A DNA stretch of 64,000 bases. It comes from Myxosarcina sp. GI1. GTDB lineage: Bacteria; Cyanobacteriota; Cyanobacteriia; Cyanobacteriales; Xenococcaceae. The stretch covers positions 252,913 through 316,912 of the forward strand of contig NZ_JRFE01000006.1 in assembly GCF_000756305.1 (NCBI RefSeq), written 5' to 3'. Shown piece after piece: positions 44,553 through 54,219 of the stretch (position 1 is the first letter of the stretch; every line of letters begins with the position of its first letter). The notes below the pieces were generated by a model, which was not told the origin of the DNA, ran no database searches, and saw only the letters and a list, made by a program, of their open reading frames with translations. Both the position numbers and the translations under genes were made by a program.

Positions 44553-44870
44553 TTATTTGGTTTGGTAATCTTGTGTCTGTAAGAGGGAATGGGGAACAGA
44601 GAACAGTGATTATTTTTCTAGTTTCTTGGTCAGGCTAATAATCATTCTGCTTTCCTCTTTTAGCAAAATGATAATTGTCTCTATATCGCTTTCCTTACAT
44701 AATCCTATTAGTTCTCAATAATAGATATCAATATATAGTTTGGTTGGGGTTTAAATGTTTATGTGAAAAAATAATATCTGCCATTTGTCTTCTGCCTTCT
44801 GCCTTCGCTTGTGGTATTCGCTACAATCAAAATAAAGTTAGTAGCAAATAATTGTTCCATCATTATTAAG

Positions 44871-46085
44871 ATGGCTAGTTTTATGAGTGAATCGCGTATC
44901 TGTATCATTGGTGGTGGCTTTGGTGGTTTATATACTGCCCTGCGCCTTAGTGAGTTACCCTGGGAATCGACACTAAAACCAGAAATAACTCTAATTGATA
45001 AGAGCGATCGCTTTCTCTTTTCTCCTCTACTTTACGAGTTGATTACCGAAGAAATGCAAACCTGGGAGATTGCTCCCCCATTCGCTGAAATTTTAGAAAA
45101 CACGGGAATTATTTTTCAGCAAGGTTCTGTTACCGATATCGATGTAGAAAGCAAACAGGTAAAACTAGATAAAGATAGAGAAATTGATTATGATAAATTG
45201 GTTATTTCTACAGGCAGTAAAACCCCAACCGAGATAGCTCCTGGAGCCTCAAAGTATGCTATTCCTTTCCGCAGTATCGATGATGCCTATCGCCTTAAAG
45301 AGAAATTAAGACTATTAGAAGAACTCGACCCCGAAAAGATTCGCGTAGTTATTGTCGGTGGTGGCTATAGTGGAGTAGAACTAGCCTGTAAATTGAGCGA
45401 TCGCCTGGGAGCCAAAGGCAGAATTAGAATTGTCGATCGCGGCGACAAAATTCTCAAAGATAGTCCTGAATTCAATCGTGAAGCCGCAATTAAGGCATTA
45501 GAACAGCGGCAAGTTTGGCTAGATCTAGAAACCGAAGTTAGCAAAGTTGAGTTAGATACTATTTCTCTAACCTATAAAGGACAGACCGATACAATTCCTG
45601 CCGATATCGTTATGTGGACTGTAGGCGACTGTGTCGTAGAGCTAATTCAAAACTTACCTCTAGAAAAAACTCAGCGTGGCTTATTAAAAATCGAACCAAC
45701 TCTTAAAGTAGTCGGTCGAGATGATATTTTTGCCCTTGGTGATATTGCCGAATGTTACGATGCTGACGGTAAGCTTTTACCCGCAACGGCACAAGTAGCT
45801 TTTCAACAGTCGGACTATTGTGCCTGGAATCTTTGGGCATCGACGACCAACCGTCCTTTACTCGATTTCCAATATCAAAATCTGGGAGAAATGATGACCT
45901 TGGGCATGGATAATGCTACCTTGAGCGGTTTGGGACTCAATCTCGATGGCTCTGTAGCATATATTGCCCGCCGTTTAGTCTATCTTTCCCGTCTGCCTAC
46001 CCTCAAACATCAGCTAACGGTAGGCTTGAGTTGGATTACTCAACCTTTAGTAGAATTGCTTTCTACAGCCAATCGCTCTAGCTAG
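44871..46085 (+). CDS. Type II NADH dehydrogenase (NDH-2)-like FAD oxidoreductase
   Basis: Two-dinucleotide-binding flavoprotein: RICIIGGGFGGLYTALRLSE at the start (FAD), IRVVIVGGGYSGVELACKLS near 165 (NAD(P)H), and GRDDIFALGDIAEC near 290 (FAD). Oxidises NAD(P)H without proton pumping, passing electrons to quinone at the membrane. Around 404 residues. I start at ATG 44871 (MASFMSESR); ATG 44883 is equally possible, and the 20-codon extension to 44811 is not supported. Confidence 0.85.
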   Translation: MASFMSESRICIIGGGFGGLYTALRLSELPWESTLKPEITLIDKSDRFLFSPLLYELITEEMQTWEIAPPFAEILENTGIIFQQGSVTDIDVESKQVKLDKDREIDYDKLVISTGSKTPTEIAPGASKYAIPFRSIDDAYRLKEKLRLLEELDPEKIRVVIVGGGYSGVELACKLSDRLGAKGRIRIVDRGDKILKDSPEFNREAAIKALEQRQVWLDLETEVSKVELDTISLTYKGQTDTIPADIVMWTVGDCVVELIQNLPLEKTQRGLLKIEPTLKVVGRDDIFALGDIAECYDADGKLLPATAQVAFQQSDYCAWNLWASTTNRPLLDFQYQNLGEMMTLGMDNATLSGLGLNLDGSVAYIARRLVYLSRLPTLKHQLTVGLSWITQPLVELLSTANRSS

Positions 46086-46164
46086 TACCGCCAGGCGGAA
46101 GTCAAAAGTTAAAAAGCTGTAATTCATAGGCTTTCAAAAAAATTAAACGGTTGCTTTATTTACG

Positions 46165-47094
46165 CTATAGTCTGCTGGAAATTGCGGTTTCTCTTTGCCA
46201 AATGTGCCAGTAATCACCGAGGCGACCGACAAACGCCTTGGGTTTTTCTACGTAGATTTTTTGTCCCAACCATTGAGCCGATAGCTGTAGTTGTTCGCGA
46301 CGGCGATCGATTAAAGAACTTAAAATCGCAATTTCGGTATTGCTGGCTAACTCTTCCTGTCGATCGTCGATAAACTCACCGAGTACGGCTAAATCGTGGT
46401 CGTCACCCAGGTAATCTGCTAGCTGGTGGCTTTGTTTTACCCACTGTTCTAGTAGATCCGACCAGACAGGGTGCAAAATTTTAAGGTGATACCAAAGATA
46501 CTTAACCTGTTTGCGCCATTCGTGTAAATTTTCTACCGTTGGCTGGTTATTAAAAATGCCGCGAGCGTCTTGATAACCATGTTGGTAAATACGTTTTAAA
46601 CCCGCTCCCAATACCGACCAATCATTATCTAAAGACCAGTTGTTAATCCGTTCTTTAGCCTCTTTAATATCTGTTACTACTTCGCTAACCGCATCTTGCT
46701 GCTCGAAAACGCGATCGCTCATTAACTTGTAGTGTTCTGTTAATATTTGCTCTAAATCGCCAAATGCTTCCGGATTGACGTACTCTTGAAAATGTTTTTC
46801 CAAACTTTCTAGAGTTTCCGATAGTACCTCTGCATCTCGCACGCCAGATAAACGCCTTCCCGCATCTCGAAAACAGGCGTTTTCTTTCTTATAGGTTTTT
46901 TTGTCCAAATCATCGCGAACCAAACGAATTACCGCTCGTATTTTTTTAAACCGTTTGCGAGCATCGTGGATTGCTTCATCGCGATCGTCTTTTATCTTAA
47001 CCGTTAATTCTTCGGTTGCTTTGTCAATCTGTTCGCTGATAATTCTTTTGATTTCTGTAGAGATTGATTCTCCTTCCTTGAGTTTGTATGGCAT
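46165..47094 (-). CDS. CHAD-domain protein
   Basis: All-helical CHAD domain with its conserved histidine/basic set: DDRDEAIHDARKRFKKIRAV near residue 35 and NLHEWRKQVKYLWYHLKIL near 190. CHAD proteins bind inorganic polyphosphate and often accompany polyphosphate metabolism. 309 residues, normal. No CYTH domain is attached. Convergent with the NDH-2 gene. Confidence 0.88.
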   Translation of the reverse strand: MPYKLKEGESISTEIKRIISEQIDKATEELTVKIKDDRDEAIHDARKRFKKIRAVIRLVRDDLDKKTYKKENACFRDAGRRLSGVRDAEVLSETLESLEKHFQEYVNPEAFGDLEQILTEHYKLMSDRVFEQQDAVSEVVTDIKEAKERINNWSLDNDWSVLGAGLKRIYQHGYQDARGIFNNQPTVENLHEWRKQVKYLWYHLKILHPVWSDLLEQWVKQSHQLADYLGDDHDLAVLGEFIDDRQEELASNTEIAILSSLIDRRREQLQLSAQWLGQKIYVEKPKAFVGRLGDYWHIWQRETAISSRL

Positions 47095-47280
47095 GAAATG
47101 TAAGTGGCTCTATAGTTTTTGCTGAATTAATCATCATACAATCTAATAATAACTTTCGCTTAAATACCTCTTAAACTGCATTTAGATATAGAGCCATAGT
47201 TTTAACTTCAGGCGATCGAGATTGGTTTTTACTATAATTTGGGAACTTCCCGACTGTAAAAAATTTGACTATATTAATTT

Positions 47281-48471
47281 ATGTCCGATCGCAGCTCGCA
47301 ATTTTTTCCCCCGCAACTCAATCCTTTATTTACTCGACTTTGCCAGAGCATTTCTTATCCTGCTGCTTGTCTTGCCTATCAGCTAGAATTAGCGATCGCT
47401 CCCGAAGATGTCGCCAAGCTTAAAGAAATTGAATCGGAACGCATTGTCTATCTACCCAACCATCCTACATTAGACGATGGAGTTGTAATGTTTCTCCTGT
47501 CGGCAAGAATAGGGCAATTATTTAATTACATCATCGCCCAGGAAGCTTTTCAAGGCTGGATAGGTAAATTTTTACAGACAATTGGAGCTTATTCAATTAG
47601 AAGAGGAGTTGGCGATCGCTCCAGTATCGTCCAAACTTTAAAATTACTCCAACAACCTGCTACCCATTTAGTTATTTTTCCCGAAGGGGGTTGTTCCTAT
47701 CAAAATGATACGGTTATGCCTTTTCGTGCGGGAGCGATCGAACTATCTTTTAAAGCACTCGCTCAAATTGCCAAACAAGAAACCGTTCCCGACTTTTATT
47801 TAGTACCCGTAAGTTTAAAGTATCGCTATACAAGTCCTATGGACTCGGCGATCGCAAAAACTTTGAGTCATTTGGAAGCAACTTTAAAAATTACTCCTCT
47901 TACTAATGATTTTTATCAGCGTTTGCGAATCGTTGCTGAAAGAATCTTGATCGATTTAGAACATCACTACTTTAGCGGCAAACTCGATACCACACTCAAC
48001 TGGAATCAACGCATCGAAAGGCTTAAAGAGTTACTAATCGATCGCTGCGAAACCAAGCTAGGATTAACCCCGGCAGATCGCTTGCCTCTACGGGAAAGAG
48101 TCTATAAAATACAGTCACTGTTAGATTCTCCCCTTCAGGCATTAGACATAACCAAAGCAACCAGAGAAGATCTCTATCAAACTACGGTACGATTATTAAA
48201 TTTCGACGCTATTTACGATGGTTATGTTGCCGAGTATCCAACGGCAGAAAGGTTTTTAGATACTTTGGCGCGATTGGAACGAGAAGTTTATCAAATTAAC
48301 TATCCACCCGTAAAAGGACATCGTAAAGCCTGTATTAATATCGGCTCGCCAGTTAACCTCAAAGACTACTTTACCCAATATCGAGAAAATCGCGAAGCAG
48401 TAGTCCAAAAGTTAAATCAACAATTGCAAGAAACAGTACAAAAAAATTTGACACAATCTGCTTTTGATTGA
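47281..48471 (+). CDS. PlsC-like 1-acyl-glycerol-3-phosphate acyltransferase
   Basis: Acyltransferase block I YLPNHPTLDDGVVMF (H-x4-D, near residue 60) and block III VIFPEGGCSYQND (~125), with RRGVGDRSS between. The C-terminal ~200 residues are helical and not part of the classical domain; such long forms are known in cyanobacteria. Likely acts at membranes in glycerolipid synthesis. 396 residues. Substrate not certain. Confidence 0.8.
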   Translation: MSDRSSQFFPPQLNPLFTRLCQSISYPAACLAYQLELAIAPEDVAKLKEIESERIVYLPNHPTLDDGVVMFLLSARIGQLFNYIIAQEAFQGWIGKFLQTIGAYSIRRGVGDRSSIVQTLKLLQQPATHLVIFPEGGCSYQNDTVMPFRAGAIELSFKALAQIAKQETVPDFYLVPVSLKYRYTSPMDSAIAKTLSHLEATLKITPLTNDFYQRLRIVAERILIDLEHHYFSGKLDTTLNWNQRIERLKELLIDRCETKLGLTPADRLPLRERVYKIQSLLDSPLQALDITKATREDLYQTTVRLLNFDAIYDGYVAEYPTAERFLDTLARLEREVYQINYPPVKGHRKACINIGSPVNLKDYFTQYRENREAVVQKLNQQLQETVQKNLTQSAFD

Positions 48472-48540
48472 CTTGATTCTGACAACGCAAATACTTGTAT
48501 TTCTAATTTTTGTTTCTTTAATTAAAACTGCTTTAATTAT

Positions 48541-49260
48541 ATGAATTCTCAACTATCTTTTGAGACTGCCAAACCCAAGGTAATTTATCTCGATGCTGTA
48601 GGAACTTTATTCGGAATTAAAGGTAGCGTAGGCGAAATTTATCGAGCGATCGCTATTAAGTATGGAGTACAAGCAGAGGCTGCTGCAATCGATCGAGCTT
48701 TTATTGACAATTTTAAACAGAGTCCGCCCTTAGCTTTTCAAGAAGATCGATTAGAAGCAATTGTGCGACAAGAATTTATTTGGTGGAAAAATTTAGCCGA
48801 AGCAACGTTTACTCAAATAGAAGTTTTAGATAATTTTACTGATTTTAATGCTTTTTTTGACGAGCTATATGCTCATTTTGCAACTAAAAAACCTTGGTAT
48901 ATTTATTCAGACGTAGTTCCTAGCCTAAAAAAATGGCGACAACAGGGAATTCAATTAGGTGTTATTTCTAATTTTGATACCCGTCTAAATACAGTATTAA
49001 AACTGTTCGATCTCGATCTATTTTTCAGTAGTATTACCGTTTCTTCAATTGTTGGCTCTGCCAAACCAGATAAAAAAATTTTTCAAGCAGCATTAGCAAA
49101 ACATAATATTAATGCTAGCCAAGCCTATCATATTGGTGATAGTTTTAACGCCGATTATCAAGGAGCAAAAAATATCGGAATTAAATCTTTTTGGTTAGAT
49201 CGCTCTCAAACATCGATCGAAAATCGAGAGCGACTACCCAATTTAATGAGTCTGGGATAA
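48541..49260 (+). CDS. HAD-superfamily hydrolase (subfamily IA)
   Basis: Motif I IYLDAVGTLFGIKGS (nucleophile Asp; DxVGT variant in which the usual second acidic residue is Val, as in HDHD3-like proteins), motif II GVISNFDTRL, Lys in SAKPDKKIF, and motif IV HIGDSFNADYQGA. 239 residues with a helical cap. The variant motif means phosphatase activity is not assured. It follows the acyltransferase gene by 69 bp. Confidence 0.82.
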   Translation: MNSQLSFETAKPKVIYLDAVGTLFGIKGSVGEIYRAIAIKYGVQAEAAAIDRAFIDNFKQSPPLAFQEDRLEAIVRQEFIWWKNLAEATFTQIEVLDNFTDFNAFFDELYAHFATKKPWYIYSDVVPSLKKWRQQGIQLGVISNFDTRLNTVLKLFDLDLFFSSITVSSIVGSAKPDKKIFQAALAKHNINASQAYHIGDSFNADYQGAKNIGIKSFWLDRSQTSIENRERLPNLMSLG

Positions 49261-49322
49261 ACTTGTTCTTATATATTGCTAAATATGTGTAGTTTTATGT
49301 GGCAAAATAGGGGGAATTAGCT

Positions 49323-50186
49323 TTGGATACAACCAATCAACAAAGAATTCTAGGCTATTTCATAGAAGAAGCAAAAGAACATTTGCAAACTTTAGAACAG
49401 GGAATATTACAGCTATCTACCTCTGCAAAGGATGCCGAAACTGTAAACGAAATGTTTCGTGCGGCACATTCTGTAAAAGGTGGAGCGGCAATGCTCGGTT
49501 ATACTAGCATTCAAAAAACCGCTCACCGTCTGGAAGATTCTTTCAAAGTACTTAAAGAAAATCAAATTAATGTCGATAGCAAGTTAGAAAATTTATTTTT
49601 AAACGGATACGATTGTCTTCAAGATCTGATCGAACGTTTGGAAAGCTCTAGCGATTTTAGCGACAAAGATGCCGTCGAAATTTTATCGCAGGCTGAAGAT
49701 AACTTTGTAGACTTGCAAAATTATTTGAATAGCTTACTTTCTGGTGGTGATTCGAGCAGTAAGATTACTGTAGTTCTCAAACAAATGTTACAGCTATTCA
49801 AACAGCCCGATAGTGCTGAAAATCGCCAAAAACTACAGGATTTATGTCAATCATTAGCCCAAATAGCTCCAGACCAAGCTAACTGGCAAAAACTGATTAA
49901 TTCTGCCAAGTTAGCAGTAAGCAACAAAAAATATCCTTATAATGCGATCGCGCAAGTAGTTATTAAAGAGCTTAAGCTAGCAGGGGATAAACTAAATGCT
50001 GGACAGGCAGATACTATAGTTCCCAGTAGAAATTTACAGCAGCTAGCGGCAACCGCAGGCGGAACTGCTGCTTCAGCAACGATAACTATTCCTAGAGAGC
50101 CACAGGCAGCAGCAGTCGCTCTAATGAAATCTTTCAACAAACAGCAACTCAAGCAGATTTGTCAAATTATCTCTAGCCGACTATAA
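49323..50186 (+). CDS. Hpt-domain phosphotransfer protein
   Basis: An Hpt domain at residues ~1-115 with the phospho-His in FRAAHSVKGGAAMLGYTSI, preceded by LGYFIEEAKEHLQTLEQGIL. The rest (~150-287) is helical and not recognised, and contains an Ala/Thr-rich stretch. It has no kinase or receiver and probably passes phosphate between separate partners, as a CheA-like fragment. TTG start at 49323 with GGGGGAA before it; no ATG is available in the right place. Confidence 0.82.
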   Translation: MDTTNQQRILGYFIEEAKEHLQTLEQGILQLSTSAKDAETVNEMFRAAHSVKGGAAMLGYTSIQKTAHRLEDSFKVLKENQINVDSKLENLFLNGYDCLQDLIERLESSSDFSDKDAVEILSQAEDNFVDLQNYLNSLLSGGDSSSKITVVLKQMLQLFKQPDSAENRQKLQDLCQSLAQIAPDQANWQKLINSAKLAVSNKKYPYNAIAQVVIKELKLAGDKLNAGQADTIVPSRNLQQLAATAGGTAASATITIPREPQAAAVALMKSFNKQQLKQICQIISSRL

Positions 50187-50287
50187 AAACAGCAATTTTT
50201 GGGTTTTTATTTTGCTTGGGAAGATAGATTGCCAAAGTTAATCTATGTCATAATAAATTTTTATAGAACGTAAAAGGCATATTTTCC

Positions 50288-50563
50288 TTGGCTTTATATC
50301 ATTATCACGGATATTTAATTGGGTTTTTAGAACCAGTTAATCTTTCACTTCGCTTTTTTTGCGCTTCTTCTTTACTAGGTCTTTGTGGTTGGAGCCTGGT
50401 AAGTGCAATTATGGATGCAGTGGCTAAAGCCAAGCGAATGCATCAAATTCCCTGTTCTAAATGTCGCTTTTTTACACGGGATTATCGTCTTAAGTGTACG
50501 ATCCAACCTCATGCTGCTAATACAGAACTAGCGATAGATTGTTCCGACTATCAATCCAAGTAA
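50288..50563 (+). CDS. Conserved small protein, one membrane helix and Cys cluster
   Basis: A membrane segment (FFCASSLLGLCGWSLVSAIM, ~23-42), then RMHQIPCSKCRFFTRDYRLK, TIQPHAANTELAIDCSDY: four cysteines (C-x2-C, C, C) of a metal-binding type. The pattern recalls a conserved cyanobacterial family of unknown role. The start is uncertain: TTG 50288 keeps the helix; ATG 50411 would leave only the Cys part. The cupin gene follows after 21 bp. Confidence 0.65.
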   Translation: MALYHYHGYLIGFLEPVNLSLRFFCASSLLGLCGWSLVSAIMDAVAKAKRMHQIPCSKCRFFTRDYRLKCTIQPHAANTELAIDCSDYQSK

Positions 50564-50584
50564 ACTCAATCTGAATTGTCAAAG

Positions 50585-50953
50585 ATGTTAGTTCAAAAAC
50601 TCAGTGAGATGGCAGAATTTGTAGCAGGAGATGGTACACAATTAAGAGAACTGCTACATCCAGACAAACAGTCTTTAGAATTGGGTTACAGTTTAGCTTG
50701 GGCGAGCGTTCCTGTCGGACAAACTTCATTACCTCATTCTCTGGAATTTTCAGAAGTTTATTATCTGATTGGCGGTCGGGGTAAAATGTTTATCGATGAT
50801 GAAACTCGCGAGGTGGAAGCAGGAGACGCAATTTATATTCCACCAAATGCCAAACAATATATTCAAAATCTTGGTGAAGAACCTCTGGTATTTATTTGTA
50901 TTGTCGATCCCGCCTGGAAAAAAGAAGCCGAAACGGTTTATTCAGAGGAATAA
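50585..50953 (+). CDS. Cupin-domain protein
   Basis: Single cupin beta-barrel: PHSLEFSEVYYLIGGRGKMF (motif 1; H-x3-E-x3-Y variant) and GDAIYIPPNAKQYIQNLGEE (motif 2, the usual His replaced by Gln/Asn). Metal binding may therefore be weaker than in standard cupins. 122 residues from ATG 50585. Substrate unknown. Confidence 0.8.
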   Translation: MLVQKLSEMAEFVAGDGTQLRELLHPDKQSLELGYSLAWASVPVGQTSLPHSLEFSEVYYLIGGRGKMFIDDETREVEAGDAIYIPPNAKQYIQNLGEEPLVFICIVDPAWKKEAETVYSEE

Positions 50954-50976
50954 GTTATAGTCGTCTTATAAAGTGT

Positions 50977-52608
50977 CTAACTTTTTGGCATCAGCGCGAT
51001 CGCTACCAGATCTGAAACTGTTCGTAACAAGGTAGTTTCTTCGGCATCAAAGCTATTTCCCGTATCCCTACTAAAAGAAAGCGTTCCCACTACTTTATCT
51101 TCAACGATTACAGCATAACAGGCATGAGCGGTGATGCCGAGACTGTGAAGCAGATCGAATTTAGAATTGGCTATATTTTGCACGTTGGCTATTTCTAATC
51201 TTCCTTCAGAAACAAGAGCAATACCGCAGACCGAATCATTTAAATTAACGCTCTCTATTTTCTGACGAGTTACTGTGTCAATTCCATAACTGAGTTTTAG
51301 CTGTAGATGAATTTTATCTTCGGCGATCGCACAAAAGTAATAACATTTAAGTTGCAGCAATGAAACAAGTCGATTTAATAAATTAGAAAGATATGCTTCG
51401 GAATCGGGGTGTTTGACTAGATTTATTGCCGAGTCAGACAAAAACTTAAAAAACTGGTTGTTCCTTTCTAGCTGCCATTTTGTTTGTTTTTCAGCAGTGA
51501 TATCTCTAGCGATACCAATAATTTGGTCGATTTGACCTTGGCTATCTCGAATGGCAAAGCCACGATCGCTTATCCAGCGAATCGAACCATCAGGGCGAAC
51601 GATACGATATTTTATTTCAGCGTCTTCTTGGTAATCAAAACTGGCAGTAGTTTCTATAATTCGTTGGCGATCGCCAGGATAAACTGTCTCAAGCCAGTTG
51701 GTGTAATTTCGATAAATCTCTTGTCTGGAGCGTCCCCAAACTCTTTCGTAGGAAGGACTGACATATAAAATCTGCGAACTTTTAGGATCTAGTATCCAAA
51801 ATACATCTCGAACAATTTCTGCCAACAAAGCCAAACGTCTTTCGCTCTGTTGCATACGAGATTGTAGCTTCTGTACTTCGCTATCACAAGTAATGACGGT
51901 ACGGGCAAACTCAACAGTGTTTGCTACATTGTAGATAGGATATGCCACAAGTTTGACTGCGAGCGGCGAACCGTTTTTACGAAGAAGATGCTGTTTGAGT
52001 CGATATGGCAAACTATTACTAGCCATACGTTTTAACAAGTCTATATTTTTGGCTACGTCTTCGGGGTACATTATTTCGGCAAATGTTTTACCCAAGAGTT
52101 CGGATTGAGAATAGCCTAACTTTTCGCATAGTTTTGGAGCGACAAAAATAAATTTGCCCTCAAAATCGGTTTTATAGCTGCCATCAAATTCTTCACTAGC
52201 GATCGCTACGTCATTTGTTCTATTGTTTGATAATGTTGCTAGTGGTTTTAACTCCTTTATTTCTTGAAAAAAGATGGCAACATTGTTGTGTTGGCTTTCT
52301 ATCCGTTCGACGGGATAAGCATAAACGCGATACCAACGGTTCAATGCCGAAGCAAAATGCTCGAAATGAATTGCTTCGCTTGTTAGCGCGACTCGACCAT
52401 AAATTTCAAACCAGTGTTTATCGTGGTTGGGAACGAGTTCGAGCATTCGTTTACCAAGAGCCTGTTTTAGTCCAGTCTGTTTTTCAAAAGCTCGATTTAC
52501 CGCTACAAAACGATAATCGATGGGTTGCTGCTGGCGATCGAACAACATTTCGATAATACAAAAACCATGTTCCTGAGAAATTAATAAAGGGGAAATTTGC
52601 TTTAGCAT
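50977..52608 (-). CDS. PAS-PAS-PAS-GAF signalling protein without output domain
   Basis: PAS domains at about 10-115, 145-255 (FVAPKLCEKLGYSQSELLGK) and 260-385 (ILYVSPSYERVWGRSRQEIY, WISDRGFAIRDSQGQIDQII), then a GAF domain at ~390-540. There is no histidine kinase, GGDEF or methyl-accepting domain, so it is a stand-alone sensor or has lost its C-terminus; the stop directly follows the GAF helix VSDLVAIALMPKS. The degenerate receiver gene lies 35 bp upstream on the same strand. Confidence 0.75.
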   Translation of the reverse strand: MLKQISPLLISQEHGFCIIEMLFDRQQQPIDYRFVAVNRAFEKQTGLKQALGKRMLELVPNHDKHWFEIYGRVALTSEAIHFEHFASALNRWYRVYAYPVERIESQHNNVAIFFQEIKELKPLATLSNNRTNDVAIASEEFDGSYKTDFEGKFIFVAPKLCEKLGYSQSELLGKTFAEIMYPEDVAKNIDLLKRMASNSLPYRLKQHLLRKNGSPLAVKLVAYPIYNVANTVEFARTVITCDSEVQKLQSRMQQSERRLALLAEIVRDVFWILDPKSSQILYVSPSYERVWGRSRQEIYRNYTNWLETVYPGDRQRIIETTASFDYQEDAEIKYRIVRPDGSIRWISDRGFAIRDSQGQIDQIIGIARDITAEKQTKWQLERNNQFFKFLSDSAINLVKHPDSEAYLSNLLNRLVSLLQLKCYYFCAIAEDKIHLQLKLSYGIDTVTRQKIESVNLNDSVCGIALVSEGRLEIANVQNIANSKFDLLHSLGITAHACYAVIVEDKVVGTLSFSRDTGNSFDAEETTLLRTVSDLVAIALMPKS

Positions 52609-52643
52609 CTAACTATCATTTTCAACTATTCAATGCTCATTGC

Positions 52644-53144
52644 TCATTGCTTAAAACAAAGACAATAAAGCAAATTGAATAACTGCTCGACATTTTCTAG
52701 AAAAACTATAAATATATTGCCGTCTATTATTTTTTCGCTACCTTCCAGGTAATCAGGATATCGCTCGGCTAAAATAACTGTTGGCGTATCAGTTGAAAGC
52801 GTGGTTTGCTGGTAAAGGCTTCGGATCGTTTTTAAATATTCTTCTAAAGATGTATTGACTTGGTTAATCAAAAATACGTCTGGCTTTTCAGCCAAATTCT
52901 CAATCCAAACTAGCGCGTTTTCCATATCTACTGCAACTAAAACCCGATAACCTTTGGAACGTAAATTTGTGACTAGTGGTCGGCGGGTTTCATCATCTTC
53001 TTCTAATAGTAAAACTGTCGGTACTTGTTTTTGTCTATCTCTCACTATTTTGTACCTGCTTTGATTTTGAATATTGTTTATGCCGCTATATACAGCAGCT
53101 TGTAATTGGCTTGAAACTTTATGTTCTTCGATGTTAAGCAGCAC
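52644..53144 (-). CDS. Degenerate receiver-domain protein
   Basis: Response-regulator fold at ~40-160: VPTVLLLEEDDETRRPLVTN with acidic pair, then KPDVFLINQVNT where the phospho-acceptor Asp is replaced by Asn. The switch Thr and Lys are also not clear. A ~35-residue N-terminal tail precedes it. It is a pseudo-receiver that probably binds partners without phosphorylation. GTG start at 53144 gives 166 residues. Confidence 0.65.
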   Translation of the reverse strand: MLLNIEEHKVSSQLQAAVYSGINNIQNQSRYKIVRDRQKQVPTVLLLEEDDETRRPLVTNLRSKGYRVLVAVDMENALVWIENLAEKPDVFLINQVNTSLEEYLKTIRSLYQQTTLSTDTPTVILAERYPDYLEGSEKIIDGNIFIVFLENVEQLFNLLYCLCFKQ

Positions 53145-53233
53145 AAAATAAGCTCAAAATACCGATAATATTTCTTTGGGTATTTTGTTTTTGCTTTATA
53201 AAGTAAACTTATAATTCGCGAAAATCTTAGTTG

Positions 53234-53993
53234 CTAGCGATCGTTAGCTGTTAGTCTATCTGAAATTCCCAGCAGGCGATCGGATTCTTGTTTCACTACC
53301 CAAAAACATTCGCAAGCACTGTCTTCTAGTCCCTGGCGATCGATAATTTCTATATGACCGCGTGAGTATTGAATAATACCTCGATTCTGAAATTGCTTAG
53401 CACATTGAGTTACTCCTGCACGACGCACCCCTAACATATTACTGATAAATTCATGAGTTAAGTATAGTTTGTTGAAGCTAGTGCGCTCTCGTGCTTCTAG
53501 CAACCAGCGCGACATTCGTTGTTCTAAACTATGAAGTCCATTGCAGGCAACAGTTTGAGCGAGTTGAGCGATTAGTACTTGAGTATGACACAACATCAGA
53601 GTTCGCAACTCTAAATTTTTTAGAAACATCGAGCGCATTATCTGCGCGCTGGTTTTAAATGCCCGACCAGAAATTTGAACGATATATTCCGTCTGATTAG
53701 TTTCAGTGCTACTCATAAAACCATTAACACCCAAAACATCTCGATTGCCAGCCAAACCAGTCTCTATCGTTCTGCCGTCGCTCATAGTTATGGTCATCGA
53801 GAGCAAACAGTCTATGGGAAAATAAACTTCATTAATCCTTTCACCAGCTAAATGAAGGATTTCTCCCTGAGTCAAATGGGCGAGTTTTAGATGTGGTTCG
53901 AGCTGTCGATAAACACTATTGGGTAAACTCTGTAGTAAAAAGTTGTTTGCCTTTAGAGGACTTTTTTTTTAGTAGAGATACTTTTTTTATCAT
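53234..53993 (-). CDS. Crp/Fnr-family transcription regulator, start region frameshifted
   Basis: Cyclic-nucleotide-binding-like sensor domain and a C-terminal helix-turn-helix (LTHEFISNMLGVRRAGVTQC). The uninterrupted frame from the first usable start (TTG 53875) gives 213 residues but lacks the front of the sensor domain. In-frame homologous sequence continues upstream (NNFLLQSLPNSVYRQLEPHL) with no start codon; it can be joined to ATG 53993 (MIKKVSLLKK) only by losing one base from a run of nine A/T at 53962-53970. The effector is unknown; no Fnr-type cysteine cluster is visible. Confidence 0.75.
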
Positions 53994-54219
53994 TCTATCT
54001 AAAGAAAATATTGGTTTATTATTATATTTAGCTTACTATTAATTTTAAGAAAGCTTCTGTACGAGCATGTACAAAAAACAATAATTTAAAAATTTGATGT
54101 TACTCAATAATGAGTTTGTTAATACAGGTAAAAGGTTAAAAGGAAAGGGTTAAAAGGTTCGATCGCTCTTTTTTCATACAATATTTATAATTGTTAACTT
54201 TTCGTCGTTTTGCGTAAGG

